From NCBI RefSeq assembly GCF_050410795.1, contig NZ_CP191258.1:1798001-1862000 (forward strand): DNA of 64,000 nucleotides, in the 5' to 3' direction. Within the stretch, counting starts at the first letter, position 1. Every line of letters begins with the position of its first letter. The position numbers and the translations under genes were made by a program. This DNA comes from Fontivita pretiosa. GTDB lineage: Bacteria > Planctomycetota > Phycisphaerae > Tepidisphaerales > Tepidisphaeraceae. The notes beneath the pieces were generated by a model that searched no databases, was not told the DNA's origin, and saw only the letters and a list, made by a program, of their open reading frames with translations. Positions 17,520 through 26,555 of the stretch are shown here, in pieces.

Positions 17520-17687
17520 CAGCGTAGGTTCTCCGCCAGCCACCGCGGCGGGGCAATCATACAGCCTGATCGGCGGCAGCAAAGCCGCCGTCGCGCTGTC
17601 CGTGACAGAAGCCGGGGTTGTCCTGCTCGAATGATCGCGCCGATCCTCACGTTGACACCCATCCGGCACGAGTCTAGCCTGAACCGG

Positions 17688-18419
17688 ATGGTGCGTTTCA
17701 CCCGTCATGGGTTTCGTGAGATGCTGATCGGCTCGCTGGTGCTGATCGTGGTGGCGATCGGGCTGGGGTGGGCGTGGTGGCCGCTGGCGCTGGTGGTGCT
17801 TCCGGTGCTGGTCTGGCTGTTCGCGTTCTTCCGCGACCCGGAGCGGGTGGTGCCGGCGGACCAGCACGTGATGGTCAGCCCGGCCGATGGCAGGGTCTCG
17901 GACATCGTCGAGTTGCCGCATTACGAGCTGTTGGGCGGCCCGTGCGTGCGGGTGGGGATTTTCCTGTCCGTGTTCAACGTGCACATCAATCGCGCCCCCT
18001 GCGACGGGCGGGTTGTGGAGGTGATCTACAAACGCGGCAAGTTCCTCAGTGCCCTCAAGCATGCTCAGGCATCGGAGCAGAACGAATCGAACACGATCGT
18101 GCTGGCCGAGCCCGCAGGCGAGCGACGCATCGCCGTGGTCAAGCAGATTGTCGGTCTGATCGCCAGGCGAATCGTGTTCACGGCGCAGCGGGGCGACATG
18201 CTGGTGCGCGGACAGCGCATCGGGATGATCAAGTTCGGCAGCCGCACCGAGCTGTACATCGCCAAATGGCTGGAGCCGACGATTACCGTCAAGGTCGGGC
18301 AGACGGTTCGCGGTGCGGCGGACGTGATCGCGACGCTGGGCCAGCCGATTCGTGGACAGGTCAGGCAGCTCGACGACGAGGAGTTCGAGCCGCTGGTCGG
18401 GCGCGAGACGCCCGCCTGA
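17688..18419 (+). CDS. psd: Phosphatidylserine decarboxylase proenzyme (short, archaeal/Bacillus-like type)
   Basis: 243 residues from ATG 17688; an ATG at 17631 would add 19. Two N-terminal membrane helices (MLIGSLVLIVVAIGLGWAWW and PLALVVLPVLVWLFAFF) precede the catalytic domain. Visible are the aspartate of VSPADGRV (D67), the histidine of FNVHINRAP (H99) and the self-cleavage site FGSR (G184-S185), where the serine becomes the pyruvoyl group. The enzyme makes phosphatidylethanolamine from phosphatidylserine, and the phosphatidylserine synthase gene follows 71 bases downstream, so the pair forms one lipid pathway. Confidence 0.92.
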   Translation: MVRFTRHGFREMLIGSLVLIVVAIGLGWAWWPLALVVLPVLVWLFAFFRDPERVVPADQHVMVSPADGRVSDIVELPHYELLGGPCVRVGIFLSVFNVHINRAPCDGRVVEVIYKRGKFLSALKHAQASEQNESNTIVLAEPAGERRIAVVKQIVGLIARRIVFTAQRGDMLVRGQRIGMIKFGSRTELYIAKWLEPTITVKVGQTVRGAADVIATLGQPIRGQVRQLDDEEFEPLVGRETPA

Positions 18420-18490
18420 GGCGCGGCTGCCAGGACAGGTCGCCAGGCACCGAAGCGGCAAGGGAAGGTGGAGCAGCAGAGTGATCCAGG

Positions 18491-19483
18491 ATGAATCAGG
18501 ACCGGCACAATCCTTCCACACTGTCCGCGGCTGGCGCCGACGCGCGGAAGTCTGACCCTCACCGCGCGCACCGCCGCCGGCGATTTCGCCGCCACGGACG
18601 ACGAGCCTACATCCGCTCGGTCTATTTTCTGCCGAGCCTGGCGACGCTGGGTAACGCGATCTGCGGTTTTGCCGCCTGTTACGTCGCCGCTTTTGACGCC
18701 AGCAACGTCGGCAACGATCCCTGGGCCAAGGCGCTGCTGGCCAACAAGTTCCTGGTCGCGGCGTACCTGCTGATCCTGGCGATGGTCTTCGACGCGCTGG
18801 ACGGACGATTGGCGCGATTCACACGACACACCACCGATTTCGGGGGGCAACTGGACAGCCTGGCGGATGTGGTCAGCTTCGGCGCCGCGCCGGCGTTCAT
18901 CGCGCTGCTGCTATTCAAGGCCCAGGGGCCTGAAGACCTGCGGCTGTTCCTGACCCGGCTGATCTGGGCCATCGGCGCGCTGTACTTCTCCTGCGCGGCG
19001 ATCCGCCTGGCGCGGTTCAACGTCTCCAACGAACACGGCGAACAGCACCACTTCAGCTTCCTGGGGCTGCCCAGTCCCGGCGCGGCCGGCGCGGTCGTGG
19101 GCGTGATCCTCATGCAGCAGGACCTGCAACGCGAGGGGCTGGAGCAACTGGCCTTCGTGTGCGTGATCCTCCTGCCGATCGTCGTGCTGATCACCGGATT
19201 GCTGATGATCAGCAATTTCCGCTATCCGCACATCGTCAACCGCTGGCTGCGCGGCAGACGCTCGATCGGCAGGCTCATCGCCGCAGTCGGACTGCTTCTG
19301 CTGATCGTGCTGGCCCACCGATACGTGATTGGGATTGGCACGCTGGCGTACGCACTGTGGGGGCCGGTGAGCTGGGCGTGGCTGCGCATCAGACCCCGGG
19401 CGATCGGCGGCGCTGCAACATCGCCCGCGCCCGATGCGGCCTCGCCCCACGCGGGCTTGCCTGAATCCTCCCCAGGCCGATAA
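18491..19483 (+). CDS. pssA: CDP-diacylglycerol-serine O-phosphatidyltransferase
   Basis: 330 residues. After a very basic N-terminus (residues 18-41) come several transmembrane helices. The CDP-alcohol phosphatidyltransferase signature D-G-x2-A-R-x8-G-x3-D-x3-D is complete at residues 104-126 (DGRLARF ... GGQLDSLADVVSFG). It makes phosphatidylserine, the substrate of the upstream decarboxylase. The C-terminal 40 residues are Ala/Pro-rich and dispensable-looking. The gene ends 14 bases before gltX, so the three may be cotranscribed. Confidence 0.92.
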   Translation: MNQDRHNPSTLSAAGADARKSDPHRAHRRRRFRRHGRRAYIRSVYFLPSLATLGNAICGFAACYVAAFDASNVGNDPWAKALLANKFLVAAYLLILAMVFDALDGRLARFTRHTTDFGGQLDSLADVVSFGAAPAFIALLLFKAQGPEDLRLFLTRLIWAIGALYFSCAAIRLARFNVSNEHGEQHHFSFLGLPSPGAAGAVVGVILMQQDLQREGLEQLAFVCVILLPIVVLITGLLMISNFRYPHIVNRWLRGRRSIGRLIAAVGLLLLIVLAHRYVIGIGTLAYALWGPVSWAWLRIRPRAIGGAATSPAPDAASPHAGLPESSPGR

Positions 19484-19496
19484 TCCCACCCCGACC

Positions 19497-21137
19497 ATGC
19501 CCGAATCTTCGCCCAGCACCGTCGTAACCCGATTCGCGCCTTCGCCGACCGGTTATCTTCACGTCGGCGGAGCCAGAACCGCACTGTACAACTGGCTGCT
19601 GGCCCGGCACGCCGGCGGAAAGTTCCTGCTGCGAATCGAGGATACCGACCTGGCCCGCAGCACCGAACAGGCCACGGCCCAGCTTCTGGAGGATCTGCGC
19701 TGGCTGGGCTTGCTGTGGGACAATCAGGAGCTGATCTTTCAGTCCCGCCGAACCCACATCTACAACCGCGTCATCGACGAGCTGATCGCGAAGGACATGG
19801 CCTATCGCGCCTACGAGACGCCCGAGGAGCTGGAGGCGATGCGCCGCGAAGCCGAGAGCCGCAAGCAGTCGTTTGTCTATCGCCGCCCCAGGCTCAGCCC
19901 CGAGCAGATTCGCGCCTACGAAGCCCAGGGCCGCCCGCACGTCGTCCGCTTCGCCATGCCCGTCAGGGACTACAGCTTTGAAGACAAGATCCTGGGACGC
20001 ATCGACCTGCCGGCCAGCCAGGTGCAGGATTTTGTGATCCGCAAGGCCGACGGGATGCCCACTTATCACCTGGCGGTGGTGGTGGACGACGCGGCGATGG
20101 GGATCACGCACGTGATCCGCGGACAGGAACATACGCTGAACACGTTCCTGCATATCGCGCTTCAGGAGGCGCTGGGGTATCCGCGCCCGATCTACGCGCA
20201 TCTGCCGGTCATCCTCAACAAGGAAGACGGCAAGAAGATGGGCAAACGCGACCGCGACCGCAAAATCCGCCAGCAGACACGCAACTGGCTCAGGAGCACG
20301 GGCAAGTCGGTCCAGGACCTGTCCGCCGCCTGCGGTCTGGAGGTCGGGCGACTCAACACCTGGCTGCAAGATGAACAGAGCCAGCTCGATCTGGACGAGC
20401 AGAAGCGCGTCATGCAGGTCATCGGGCTGAAGGAGTCGGACCTTCCCGAGATCCTCGTCCACGACTTTCGCAAAAACGGCTATCTGCCCGAGGCGCTGCT
20501 GAACTTTTTGGCGCTTCTGGGCTGGAACCCCGGCGGCGATCGCGAGCGCATGAGCCTTCAGGAAATGATCCAGTTGTTCAGCCTGGAACAGGTCCACAAG
20601 GCTCCGGCACGGTTCGATCGTCAGAAGCTGCTGGCCTTCAACACCGAGGCCGTCGCCAACGCCTCGCCGCAGCGACTTGTGGCGGCGATGCGCGACTACC
20701 TGAGCGTCAACCCCGATTCCCCCCTGAATCAGGCAACCGATGAGCAGCTCGCCACCATCCTGGCGATGAAAAAAGGCTTCCGCGTGCTGCGCGAGGTGGA
20801 CCAGGCCAGTCGCTTCCTGCTGCTCAGTGATGAGCAGATCGTCTACGACCCGCAGGCGGTGGAGAAGGTGCTCAAGCAGCAGAATGGCCTTCAGGTGCTG
20901 CGCGACATCGAACCGCTTCTGAGCGCGTTGACGGACTGGACCCATCAGAGCCTGGAAGCCGCCGTCAATGCATACTGCCAGGAAAAGCAGCTCGGGCTGG
21001 CGAAGGTGGCGCAGCCGATTCGCGTGGCGGTTAGCGGCGGGACGGTCAGCCCCCCGATCTTTCAGAGCCTGGAGTTTCTCGGCAAGCAGCGCACCCTGGC
21101 GCGCATCCGCCGCGCAATCGCCATAGCCCAGTCATAG
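19497..21137 (+). CDS. gltX: Glutamyl-tRNA synthetase with an unusual insertion after the KMSKS loop
   Basis: 546 residues from ATG 19497. Class I signatures are FAPSPTGYLHVGGARTALYNWLL (HIGH), FLLRIEDTD, and the KMSKS equivalent KKMGKRD (residues 246-252). In usual GluRS this loop runs almost directly into the helix G-Y-L-P-E-A-L-L-N. Here that helix (NGYLPEALLNFLALLGWNPG) starts near residue 327, so about 70 residues (roughly 254-322) are inserted. The insert contains KSVQDLSAACGLEVGRLNTW, which reads like a helix-turn-helix of the XRE kind. The rest of the anticodon-binding region appears intact. The enzyme charges tRNA-Glu and perhaps tRNA-Gln; no GatCAB gene is in the window. Confidence 0.93.
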   Translation: MPESSPSTVVTRFAPSPTGYLHVGGARTALYNWLLARHAGGKFLLRIEDTDLARSTEQATAQLLEDLRWLGLLWDNQELIFQSRRTHIYNRVIDELIAKDMAYRAYETPEELEAMRREAESRKQSFVYRRPRLSPEQIRAYEAQGRPHVVRFAMPVRDYSFEDKILGRIDLPASQVQDFVIRKADGMPTYHLAVVVDDAAMGITHVIRGQEHTLNTFLHIALQEALGYPRPIYAHLPVILNKEDGKKMGKRDRDRKIRQQTRNWLRSTGKSVQDLSAACGLEVGRLNTWLQDEQSQLDLDEQKRVMQVIGLKESDLPEILVHDFRKNGYLPEALLNFLALLGWNPGGDRERMSLQEMIQLFSLEQVHKAPARFDRQKLLAFNTEAVANASPQRLVAAMRDYLSVNPDSPLNQATDEQLATILAMKKGFRVLREVDQASRFLLLSDEQIVYDPQAVEKVLKQQNGLQVLRDIEPLLSALTDWTHQSLEAAVNAYCQEKQLGLAKVAQPIRVAVSGGTVSPPIFQSLEFLGKQRTLARIRRAIAIAQS

Positions 21138-21150
21138 TCCGTGCTCAGGC

Positions 21151-22050
21151 CTATCGGAGACTGACCTGCGGCGATTGGGCCGGCGGCGTGCGCGGACGGT
21201 ACGCCTGGGGAATCACAATCAGCACCTGCTCCACCCGCTCCGTCGGCGTGTTGCGGATGAGGAAGCAGCCCCCCACGCTGGTCGGACGGAGGATCGCATT
21301 CTGCGACGGCGCGACCACCAGAAAACGGTCCCGCGAAAGGTCCACCCGGAAGTTCAAGTCGTACAACATCTCGGGGCTGACGAATTGAAGCTCGTAGGCG
21401 TCATTGAGCTTCGTGAACTGAACCCGCTTGCGCGTCGTCCGCACCATCGGGCACAGCTTCAATCGCAGGTATCCGGGCTTGCGCGGCGCCGGCTGGAAGG
21501 ATAGATTGATCGCGTTCTCGCACCGGTCATAGCTGCGCCCCACGGCAACATTGCGCGCGTCAAAATGGAAAACGACCTGCTCAGGCAGATCGGCATTCAT
21601 GATCACTTCGGCGTCGCGCGCCTCCGGGCCGGCGATGTTCAGCCGCTGCGCCGGCGTGGCTTCGTCCAGAAAACGCGCCAGATGCTGGATCTCGCCGATC
21701 GCAGCCACCCCCACCCGAATGCCGTTTTTGTCCAGCAGCTCGGCGGTGGGCACGTCGAAGACCTGCTCGTCGATTCGTTTCCAGAACTGCTCGTTGCCGG
21801 AAATCGCGCCGTGCGGAACGCTCAGCACGAACAGCTCGATATTGAAGCGCAGCGGATCGGGCGGTGAAGCATCCAGGCCGGGCGAGCTGCCGCCCGCCGC
21901 CTGCCCCGGCGGCTGGGTAATGGCGATCACGGGCTTGCGCTCGCGCGATGCGCCGCCGGTCGGCTGCCGCGGCGAACACCCCGCCAGCCACGCGATGGCC
22001 TGTAGACCAACCAGCGCCACCGCCACCCGGAATCGATCGACGCCTTTCAT
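21151..22050 (-). CDS. Predicted lipoprotein of unknown function
   Basis: 299 residues beginning MKGVDRFRVAVALVGLQAIAWLAGC, a signal peptide with the lipobox LAGC (Cys25), followed by a Gly/Ser/Pro-rich linker. The folded part starts at RFNIELFVLSVPHGAISGNEQFWKRIDEQV and runs to about residue 285. Beta-rich segments dominate and no named domain is recognised. It is convergent with gltX (14-base gap) and lies just downstream of argD on the same strand. Confidence 0.7.
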   Translation of the reverse strand: MKGVDRFRVAVALVGLQAIAWLAGCSPRQPTGGASRERKPVIAITQPPGQAAGGSSPGLDASPPDPLRFNIELFVLSVPHGAISGNEQFWKRIDEQVFDVPTAELLDKNGIRVGVAAIGEIQHLARFLDEATPAQRLNIAGPEARDAEVIMNADLPEQVVFHFDARNVAVGRSYDRCENAINLSFQPAPRKPGYLRLKLCPMVRTTRKRVQFTKLNDAYELQFVSPEMLYDLNFRVDLSRDRFLVVAPSQNAILRPTSVGGCFLIRNTPTERVEQVLIVIPQAYRPRTPPAQSPQVSLR

Positions 22051-22063
22051 CGCTGTAAACCTG

Positions 22064-23308
22064 TCACGCGGCGCGGGCGGCCAGGATCGTCTGAATCACC
22101 AGGTCCAGCCCGCGATCGAATTCGTGCTCCGGTATATTGATCGGCGGGGCCAGGCGAATCACTTTCTGCGCCGTCAGGTTCAGGATGATACCCCGTTCCA
22201 GGCCCTTCTCGACGATTTTTTCCGGCGGGCGGGTCAATTCGATGCCCAGCATCAGGCCCTTTCCCCGGACTTCAGCCACCTCCGAGGCCAGTTTCGGCTC
22301 GTTCCGCAGCCGCGCGATCGCGCGCTGGCCCATCGCCGCGGCGTGATCCAGCAGATTCTCCTGCTCGATCACGTCGAAAACCGTCGTGGCCACCCTCATG
22401 CAGATCGGGTTTCCGCCAAGTGTGCAGCCATGCTTGCCCGGCGTCATCAGGGCGGCCAGCTCCGGTTTGGCGAACATCACGCCCACGGGCAGCCCCCCGC
22501 CGATCGCCTTGCCCAGCGTCAGGATATCTGGCTGGATCGGATGGCCCGAAGCATCGGTCAGGTGCTGGTATCCGAACCACTTGCCGGTTCGTCCGCAGCC
22601 GGTCCAGACCTCATCGAAAATCAGCGTCAGCCCGTGCTCGGTGCACAATTCACGCACGCGCTGAACGTATCCGGGCGGATGCAGGTTGATTCCGCCTTCG
22701 CCCTGGATTGGCTCGAGGATCACACCGCAGGTTTCGCTGTCGATCGCCTGCGCCAGCGCGTCGATGTCGCCGAATTCGACGCGCACAAACCCGGGCACCT
22801 CGGGTCCGAACCCCTCGCGCACCTTTGGGTTGCCCGTCGCCGCGATCATCGCCAGCGTGCGTCCGTGAAAGCTTTTGTTCAGGGAGATGATCTTCCAGCG
22901 GTTGTTGGGACTGCCGCGCAGCCGAGCCAGCTTGCACGCCGCCTCGTTGGCCTCGGCGCCGCTGTGGCAGAAAAACGCCTGTCCGCCAAACGCGGTGCGG
23001 TTCAACCGCTCGGCCAGCTCCACCTGCGGCTCGGTGTGAAACGTATTGCCGACATGCCAGAGCCGATTGGCCTGTTCGGTGGCGGCGGCAACCAGAGCCG
23101 GATGGACATGCCCCAGAATCGCCCCGCCGAAACCGGCAAACAGGTCCAGATAGCGCTTGCCGTCGGTGTCCCAGACCCAGCAGCCCTGGCCGCGCGCCAT
23201 CACCACCGGCTGTCTGGCGTAGTTGGGGATCAGCACCTTGCGGGCGCGCTCCAGAACCTGCTGCGTATAAGACATCGATTGCGTGGCCTGTTCAGACATC
23301 TGGGACAT
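22064..23308 (-). CDS. argD: Class III aminotransferase, acetylornithine aminotransferase type
   Basis: 414 residues from ATG 23308, with GAGAGG upstream. PLP fold type I features in order: YLDLFAGFGGAILGHVHPALV, FFCHSGAEANEAACKLAR, SFHGRTLAMIAATG, GVILEPIQGEGGI, LIFDEVWTGCGRTGKWFGYQ and the PLP lysine in DILTLGKAIGGGLPVG. This pattern fits acetylornithine/succinylornithine aminotransferases (arginine synthesis). Related omega-aminotransferases acting on other amines cannot be excluded, as no other arg gene is nearby. It is divergent from the oxidoreductase gene at 23369. Confidence 0.82.
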   Translation of the reverse strand: MSQMSEQATQSMSYTQQVLERARKVLIPNYARQPVVMARGQGCWVWDTDGKRYLDLFAGFGGAILGHVHPALVAAATEQANRLWHVGNTFHTEPQVELAERLNRTAFGGQAFFCHSGAEANEAACKLARLRGSPNNRWKIISLNKSFHGRTLAMIAATGNPKVREGFGPEVPGFVRVEFGDIDALAQAIDSETCGVILEPIQGEGGINLHPPGYVQRVRELCTEHGLTLIFDEVWTGCGRTGKWFGYQHLTDASGHPIQPDILTLGKAIGGGLPVGVMFAKPELAALMTPGKHGCTLGGNPICMRVATTVFDVIEQENLLDHAAAMGQRAIARLRNEPKLASEVAEVRGKGLMLGIELTRPPEKIVEKGLERGIILNLTAQKVIRLAPPINIPEHEFDRGLDLVIQTILAARAA

Positions 23309-23368
23309 CGGGCAATTTCCTCTCTTGAAGCGTACACAATATGCTGTCGGGCACAGGAGAAACAAGTC

Positions 23369-24409
23369 ATGTCCGAACAGGGAAGTCAAAACCCCGATTC
23401 GTTGAACTGGGGGATCCTGGGCACGGGCAACATCGCCCGGCAGTTCGCTGCGGGCATGAGCAGCGCGCGCCGCGGGCGGATCGTCGCCGTCGGCTCTCGA
23501 AGCCACGATGCCGCCGCCAGCTTCGCCAGGCAGTTTGCCATCCCCGGCGCCCACGGCAGCTACGAGGCGCTGCTGGGCGACCGCAACGTCCAGGCCGTCT
23601 ACGTCTCGCTGCCCAACTCCATGCACCACGAATGGACCATCCGCGCGCTGCGGGCCGGCAAACACGTGCTGTGCGAAAAGCCGTTCGCCGTCAACACCGC
23701 CCAGGCCGAGGAAATGTTCGACGTGGCGCGGCGATCAGGGCTGGTGCTGGTCGAAGCGTTCATGTATCTGTCGCACCCGCAGACGCAGGCGATTCTCGAC
23801 ACCATCGCCCGCGGCGAGATCGGGCAGGTCAAGGTCATCCGAACCAGTTTCTGCTACCGCACCACCCGCATCCAGGGCAATATTCGCTTCAGCCCGGAAC
23901 TGGCCGGCGGGGCCATGATGGATGTCGGCTGTTACTGCCTGAGCTTTTGTCGGCTCGTCGCCGGCGCTGAGCCGGATCGCGTGCTGGCGGCGGGAACGCT
24001 TCACGCAAGCGGCGTGGATGAGTGGGCCGCAGGAACATTGGGCTTTCCCAATGGCATCCTCGGCACGTTCGTGTGTGGCATGACCGTTCAAGCCGACAAT
24101 ACGGCGTCGATCTGCGGCAGCGACGGGTACATCGAGATCGGCTGGCCATGGAAGCCGCAACGCCAGGCCAGCTACACGATCGGCCACAGCATCCCGCCGC
24201 GACAGGATGCGCGCCCCGGACACAGCGCAGCACCTCCACCCAGGCAGCAGTTCACCGTCCAGGCCGATGCCGAGCTTTACGCCCTGGAGGCCGACGACTT
24301 CGCCGCCGCCGTTTGCGATGGCGCCCCACCCAGAGTCACGCCCGAGCACACGCTGGGCAACATGCGCGTCCTTGACCAGATCCGCCGGCAGATCGGACTG
24401 CCTTTCTAG
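23369..24409 (+). CDS. Gfo/Idh/MocA-family NAD(P)-dependent oxidoreductase
   Basis: 346 residues from ATG 23369 with AGGAG at 23356-23360. The Rossmann motif is NWGILGTGNIARQFAAGM, and the family lysine lies in HVLCEKPFAVN. The C-terminal beta-sheet domain follows (VKVIRTSFCYRTTRIQGNIRFSPELAGGAMMDVGCYCLSFCRL). Such enzymes oxidise or reduce sugars, inositols or their derivatives, including 1,5-anhydrofructose or trans-dihydrodiols. The MMDVGCY motif is common in the dimeric-dihydrodiol-dehydrogenase-like subgroup. Substrate unknown. Confidence 0.9.
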   Translation: MSEQGSQNPDSLNWGILGTGNIARQFAAGMSSARRGRIVAVGSRSHDAAASFARQFAIPGAHGSYEALLGDRNVQAVYVSLPNSMHHEWTIRALRAGKHVLCEKPFAVNTAQAEEMFDVARRSGLVLVEAFMYLSHPQTQAILDTIARGEIGQVKVIRTSFCYRTTRIQGNIRFSPELAGGAMMDVGCYCLSFCRLVAGAEPDRVLAAGTLHASGVDEWAAGTLGFPNGILGTFVCGMTVQADNTASICGSDGYIEIGWPWKPQRQASYTIGHSIPPRQDARPGHSAAPPPRQQFTVQADAELYALEADDFAAAVCDGAPPRVTPEHTLGNMRVLDQIRRQIGLPF

Positions 24410-24480
24410 ACCTTCAACCCGACCCGTGTCTGGATTGGCGGCACCAGTGCCAGCATGAACAGCCGGCGCAGCTTCACCAT
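24406..24480 (-). CDS. Possible 24-residue peptide with a strong Shine-Dalgarno
   Basis: ATG 24480 is preceded by GGAGGAAAC, a near-perfect ribosome-binding site, and the frame encodes 24 residues beginning MVKLRRLFMLALVPP and ending at a stop inside the last codons of the oxidoreductase gene. The only support is the ribosome-binding site; the short basic-hydrophobic sequence could be a leader peptide or chance. Confidence 0.25.
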   Translation of the reverse strand: MVKLRRLFMLALVPPIQTRVGLKV

Positions 24481-24623
24481 GTTTCCTCCGCCACGCCGCC
24501 TCACACGCCCGCCTGTCGGTTCATCTTGTACCGACGCGGTTTTAAAAGGTCCCGTGGTAGGATACCTGTTACCGGGCACAACAGGCACAAACAGTTCAAC
24601 AGGAAAGCGGGAGCGAGCAGCCC

Positions 24624-26555
24624 ATGGCGCGTGCAGCGTGGCGAATGGTGGCGATCGTCGCCAGCTCTGGCAGCATCGTGGCATCGATCGGATGCGGATG
24701 GCTGTCGGCGGCGACGGGGACAGTCCTGGATCGCGAGTTGCCCGGCGATGTTCGAGTGGCAACCTGGAACATCCACAACGACTCGATCTTCGCCGACGTG
24801 AACCCCTCGCGCGCCCAGAAGTTCGGGCGGGTGGTTCGCGCGGTCGATGCGGATGTCTGGAACTTCCAGGAAATCTACAACCACTCGGCCACGCAGATTC
24901 GCGAGATGATGAACAGCGTCGCACCGCTGCCGGGCGGGGCGAGCTGGTTCGTGTACAAGGGCGGCGGCGAACACGCCATCGTCAGCAAGTACCCGCTGTC
25001 GCTGACGGCATCGAACACTTCCCCGCCGGGATATCGCGCCGTGGCCATGGCCCTGGTGAATCTGCCCGATGCCAGCTTCGCCCGCGACCTGTACCTGATG
25101 AACGCTCACTACAAGTGCTGCTCCGGCTTCGACGCCGAGCGGCAGATGCAGTCCGACGCCTTCGTCAACTGGATGCGCGATGCCCGCAGCGCCGGCGGAA
25201 GCATCACGCTGGCCGCGGGCACGCCGATGGTCGTGCTCGGTGATCTGAACATCGTGGAAAGCTTCCAGCCGGTCACGACGCTGCTCAGCGGAGACATTCA
25301 GAACGAAACGACCTACGGCCCGGACTCACCCCCCGACTGGGATGGCTCGAGCATGATCGACGCCGCCCCAACGCACAACGCCGCAGGCGTCGAGCAGTAC
25401 ACCTGGCGAAACGACCTGGATATCTATCCGCCCAGTCGGCTCGACTTCATCCTCTACACCGACAGCACGATGCTTGGCCCGCACCGATTCGCGCTGAACA
25501 CGGTGGCGATGTCGTCGTCGGATCGGGCGGCGGCGAACCTGGGACCATTCGATTCGATCCTGGACGATGCAGGGGCCACTTACGACCACCTTCCGCTGGT
25601 GATCGATTTCCGTCTGTCGGCACAGCGGACGCTGAAGTGGAACGGTGCAAGCGGCGCGACCTGGCACAGCGGCGGCTCCGACACATGGATCGACACGGTG
25701 ACGGGCGCGGCGACGGCAGCGTTCGCCGCGGGAGATGTGGTACGCTTCAGCGATGCTGGCGTGGGAGTCGTGCAAATCGCCAGCTCGGGCGTGTCGCCGG
25801 GCGCCGTGCTGATCAGCAACGCCACCGGTACCTACAGCTTCATCGGCGGCGCGATCGGCGGCAGCGGACGGCTGAGCAAGAGCGGCGAAGGGACGCTGGT
25901 GCTGGCGGCGGGAAACACGTTTACCGGCGGCACCGAAATCTACGGCGGCACCCTGCACGTCGCGCACCCCAACGCCGTGCAGGGCGGCACATTGCTGGCG
26001 GCCCGCTCGGCAAGGGTCATCCTCAGCCCCACATTGCCGGCGGCGGTCACCGTCCGGGCACTGTCCATCATCGATTCAGCCACGCTTGATCTGACCGACA
26101 ATACCCTGCGAATCGACTACGACGGGACGTCGCCCATCCGATCCGTCCGCCAACTGCTGCTCAGCGGGGCGCTGTTCAGCTCAACAGCGCAGGCAACCCA
26201 GCGGATCGGATACATCGAAGCGGCTGGCACCGCGCTGCTGGTGCAGACGGCTGCCGCCGGTGACGCGAATCTGGATGGGCTTGTTGATGCGATCGATCTA
26301 GAGGCGCTGTCGCTGGGCTGGCAGCAGACCGATGCGTTCTGGACCGCAGGGGACTTTACGTACGACGGCGTAGTCAACCTCCGCGACCTGTACCTGCTGG
26401 CGCAGAACTGGCAGCCGTCGTCGCAGTTGCTGTATGAGCGGCTGGCGGCGCTCGGTCTGCCGGCAAATCAGCTTCCTGAACCTGGACTGTTTCTCGTGGG
26501 TGTGACAGCTTGGGCCGCAATCGTGCTGCGTCCCGGGCGCCGGCGCGGCGGCTGA
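24624..26555 (+). CDS. Secreted endonuclease/exonuclease/phosphatase-fold enzyme fused to beta-helical repeat, EF-hand pair and PEP-CTERM-like tail
   Basis: 643 residues. A signal-like N-terminus (1-31) leads into a DNase I-like EEP domain: RVATWNIHND (N49), NFQEIYN (E83), MNAHYK (H162), VVLGDLNI (D207, N209), RLDFILY (D274) and DHLPLVIDF (D321/H322), so the catalytic set is complete. A beta-strand region carries an autotransporter-type PATR repeat (SKSGEGTLVLAAGNTFTGGT, about 419-438). A dockerin-like pair follows: DANLDGLVDAIDL (548-560) and DFTYDGVVNLRDL (577-589). The tail is LPEP, a hydrophobic helix and a basic end, as in PEP-CTERM sorting. Substrate could be nucleic acid, a phosphoester or sphingomyelin-like lipid. 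Confidence 0.85.
   Translation: MARAAWRMVAIVASSGSIVASIGCGWLSAATGTVLDRELPGDVRVATWNIHNDSIFADVNPSRAQKFGRVVRAVDADVWNFQEIYNHSATQIREMMNSVAPLPGGASWFVYKGGGEHAIVSKYPLSLTASNTSPPGYRAVAMALVNLPDASFARDLYLMNAHYKCCSGFDAERQMQSDAFVNWMRDARSAGGSITLAAGTPMVVLGDLNIVESFQPVTTLLSGDIQNETTYGPDSPPDWDGSSMIDAAPTHNAAGVEQYTWRNDLDIYPPSRLDFILYTDSTMLGPHRFALNTVAMSSSDRAAANLGPFDSILDDAGATYDHLPLVIDFRLSAQRTLKWNGASGATWHSGGSDTWIDTVTGAATAAFAAGDVVRFSDAGVGVVQIASSGVSPGAVLISNATGTYSFIGGAIGGSGRLSKSGEGTLVLAAGNTFTGGTEIYGGTLHVAHPNAVQGGTLLAARSARVILSPTLPAAVTVRALSIIDSATLDLTDNTLRIDYDGTSPIRSVRQLLLSGALFSSTAQATQRIGYIEAAGTALLVQTAAAGDANLDGLVDAIDLEALSLGWQQTDAFWTAGDFTYDGVVNLRDLYLLAQNWQPSSQLLYERLAALGLPANQLPEPGLFLVGVTAWAAIVLRPGRRRGG

Noticed and set aside
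17520..18521. Upstream extension of the DUF6785 frame to 1032 residues
   Set aside because: The added part is antisense to psd and has no membrane or domain character; the ATG at 17519 gives a protein of the family's usual form.
21551..23368. Long open frame on the plus strand upstream of the oxidoreductase start
   Set aside because: It is antisense to the lipoprotein and argD genes, whose protein sequences are clear; the real gene begins at ATG 23369 with an AGGAG site.
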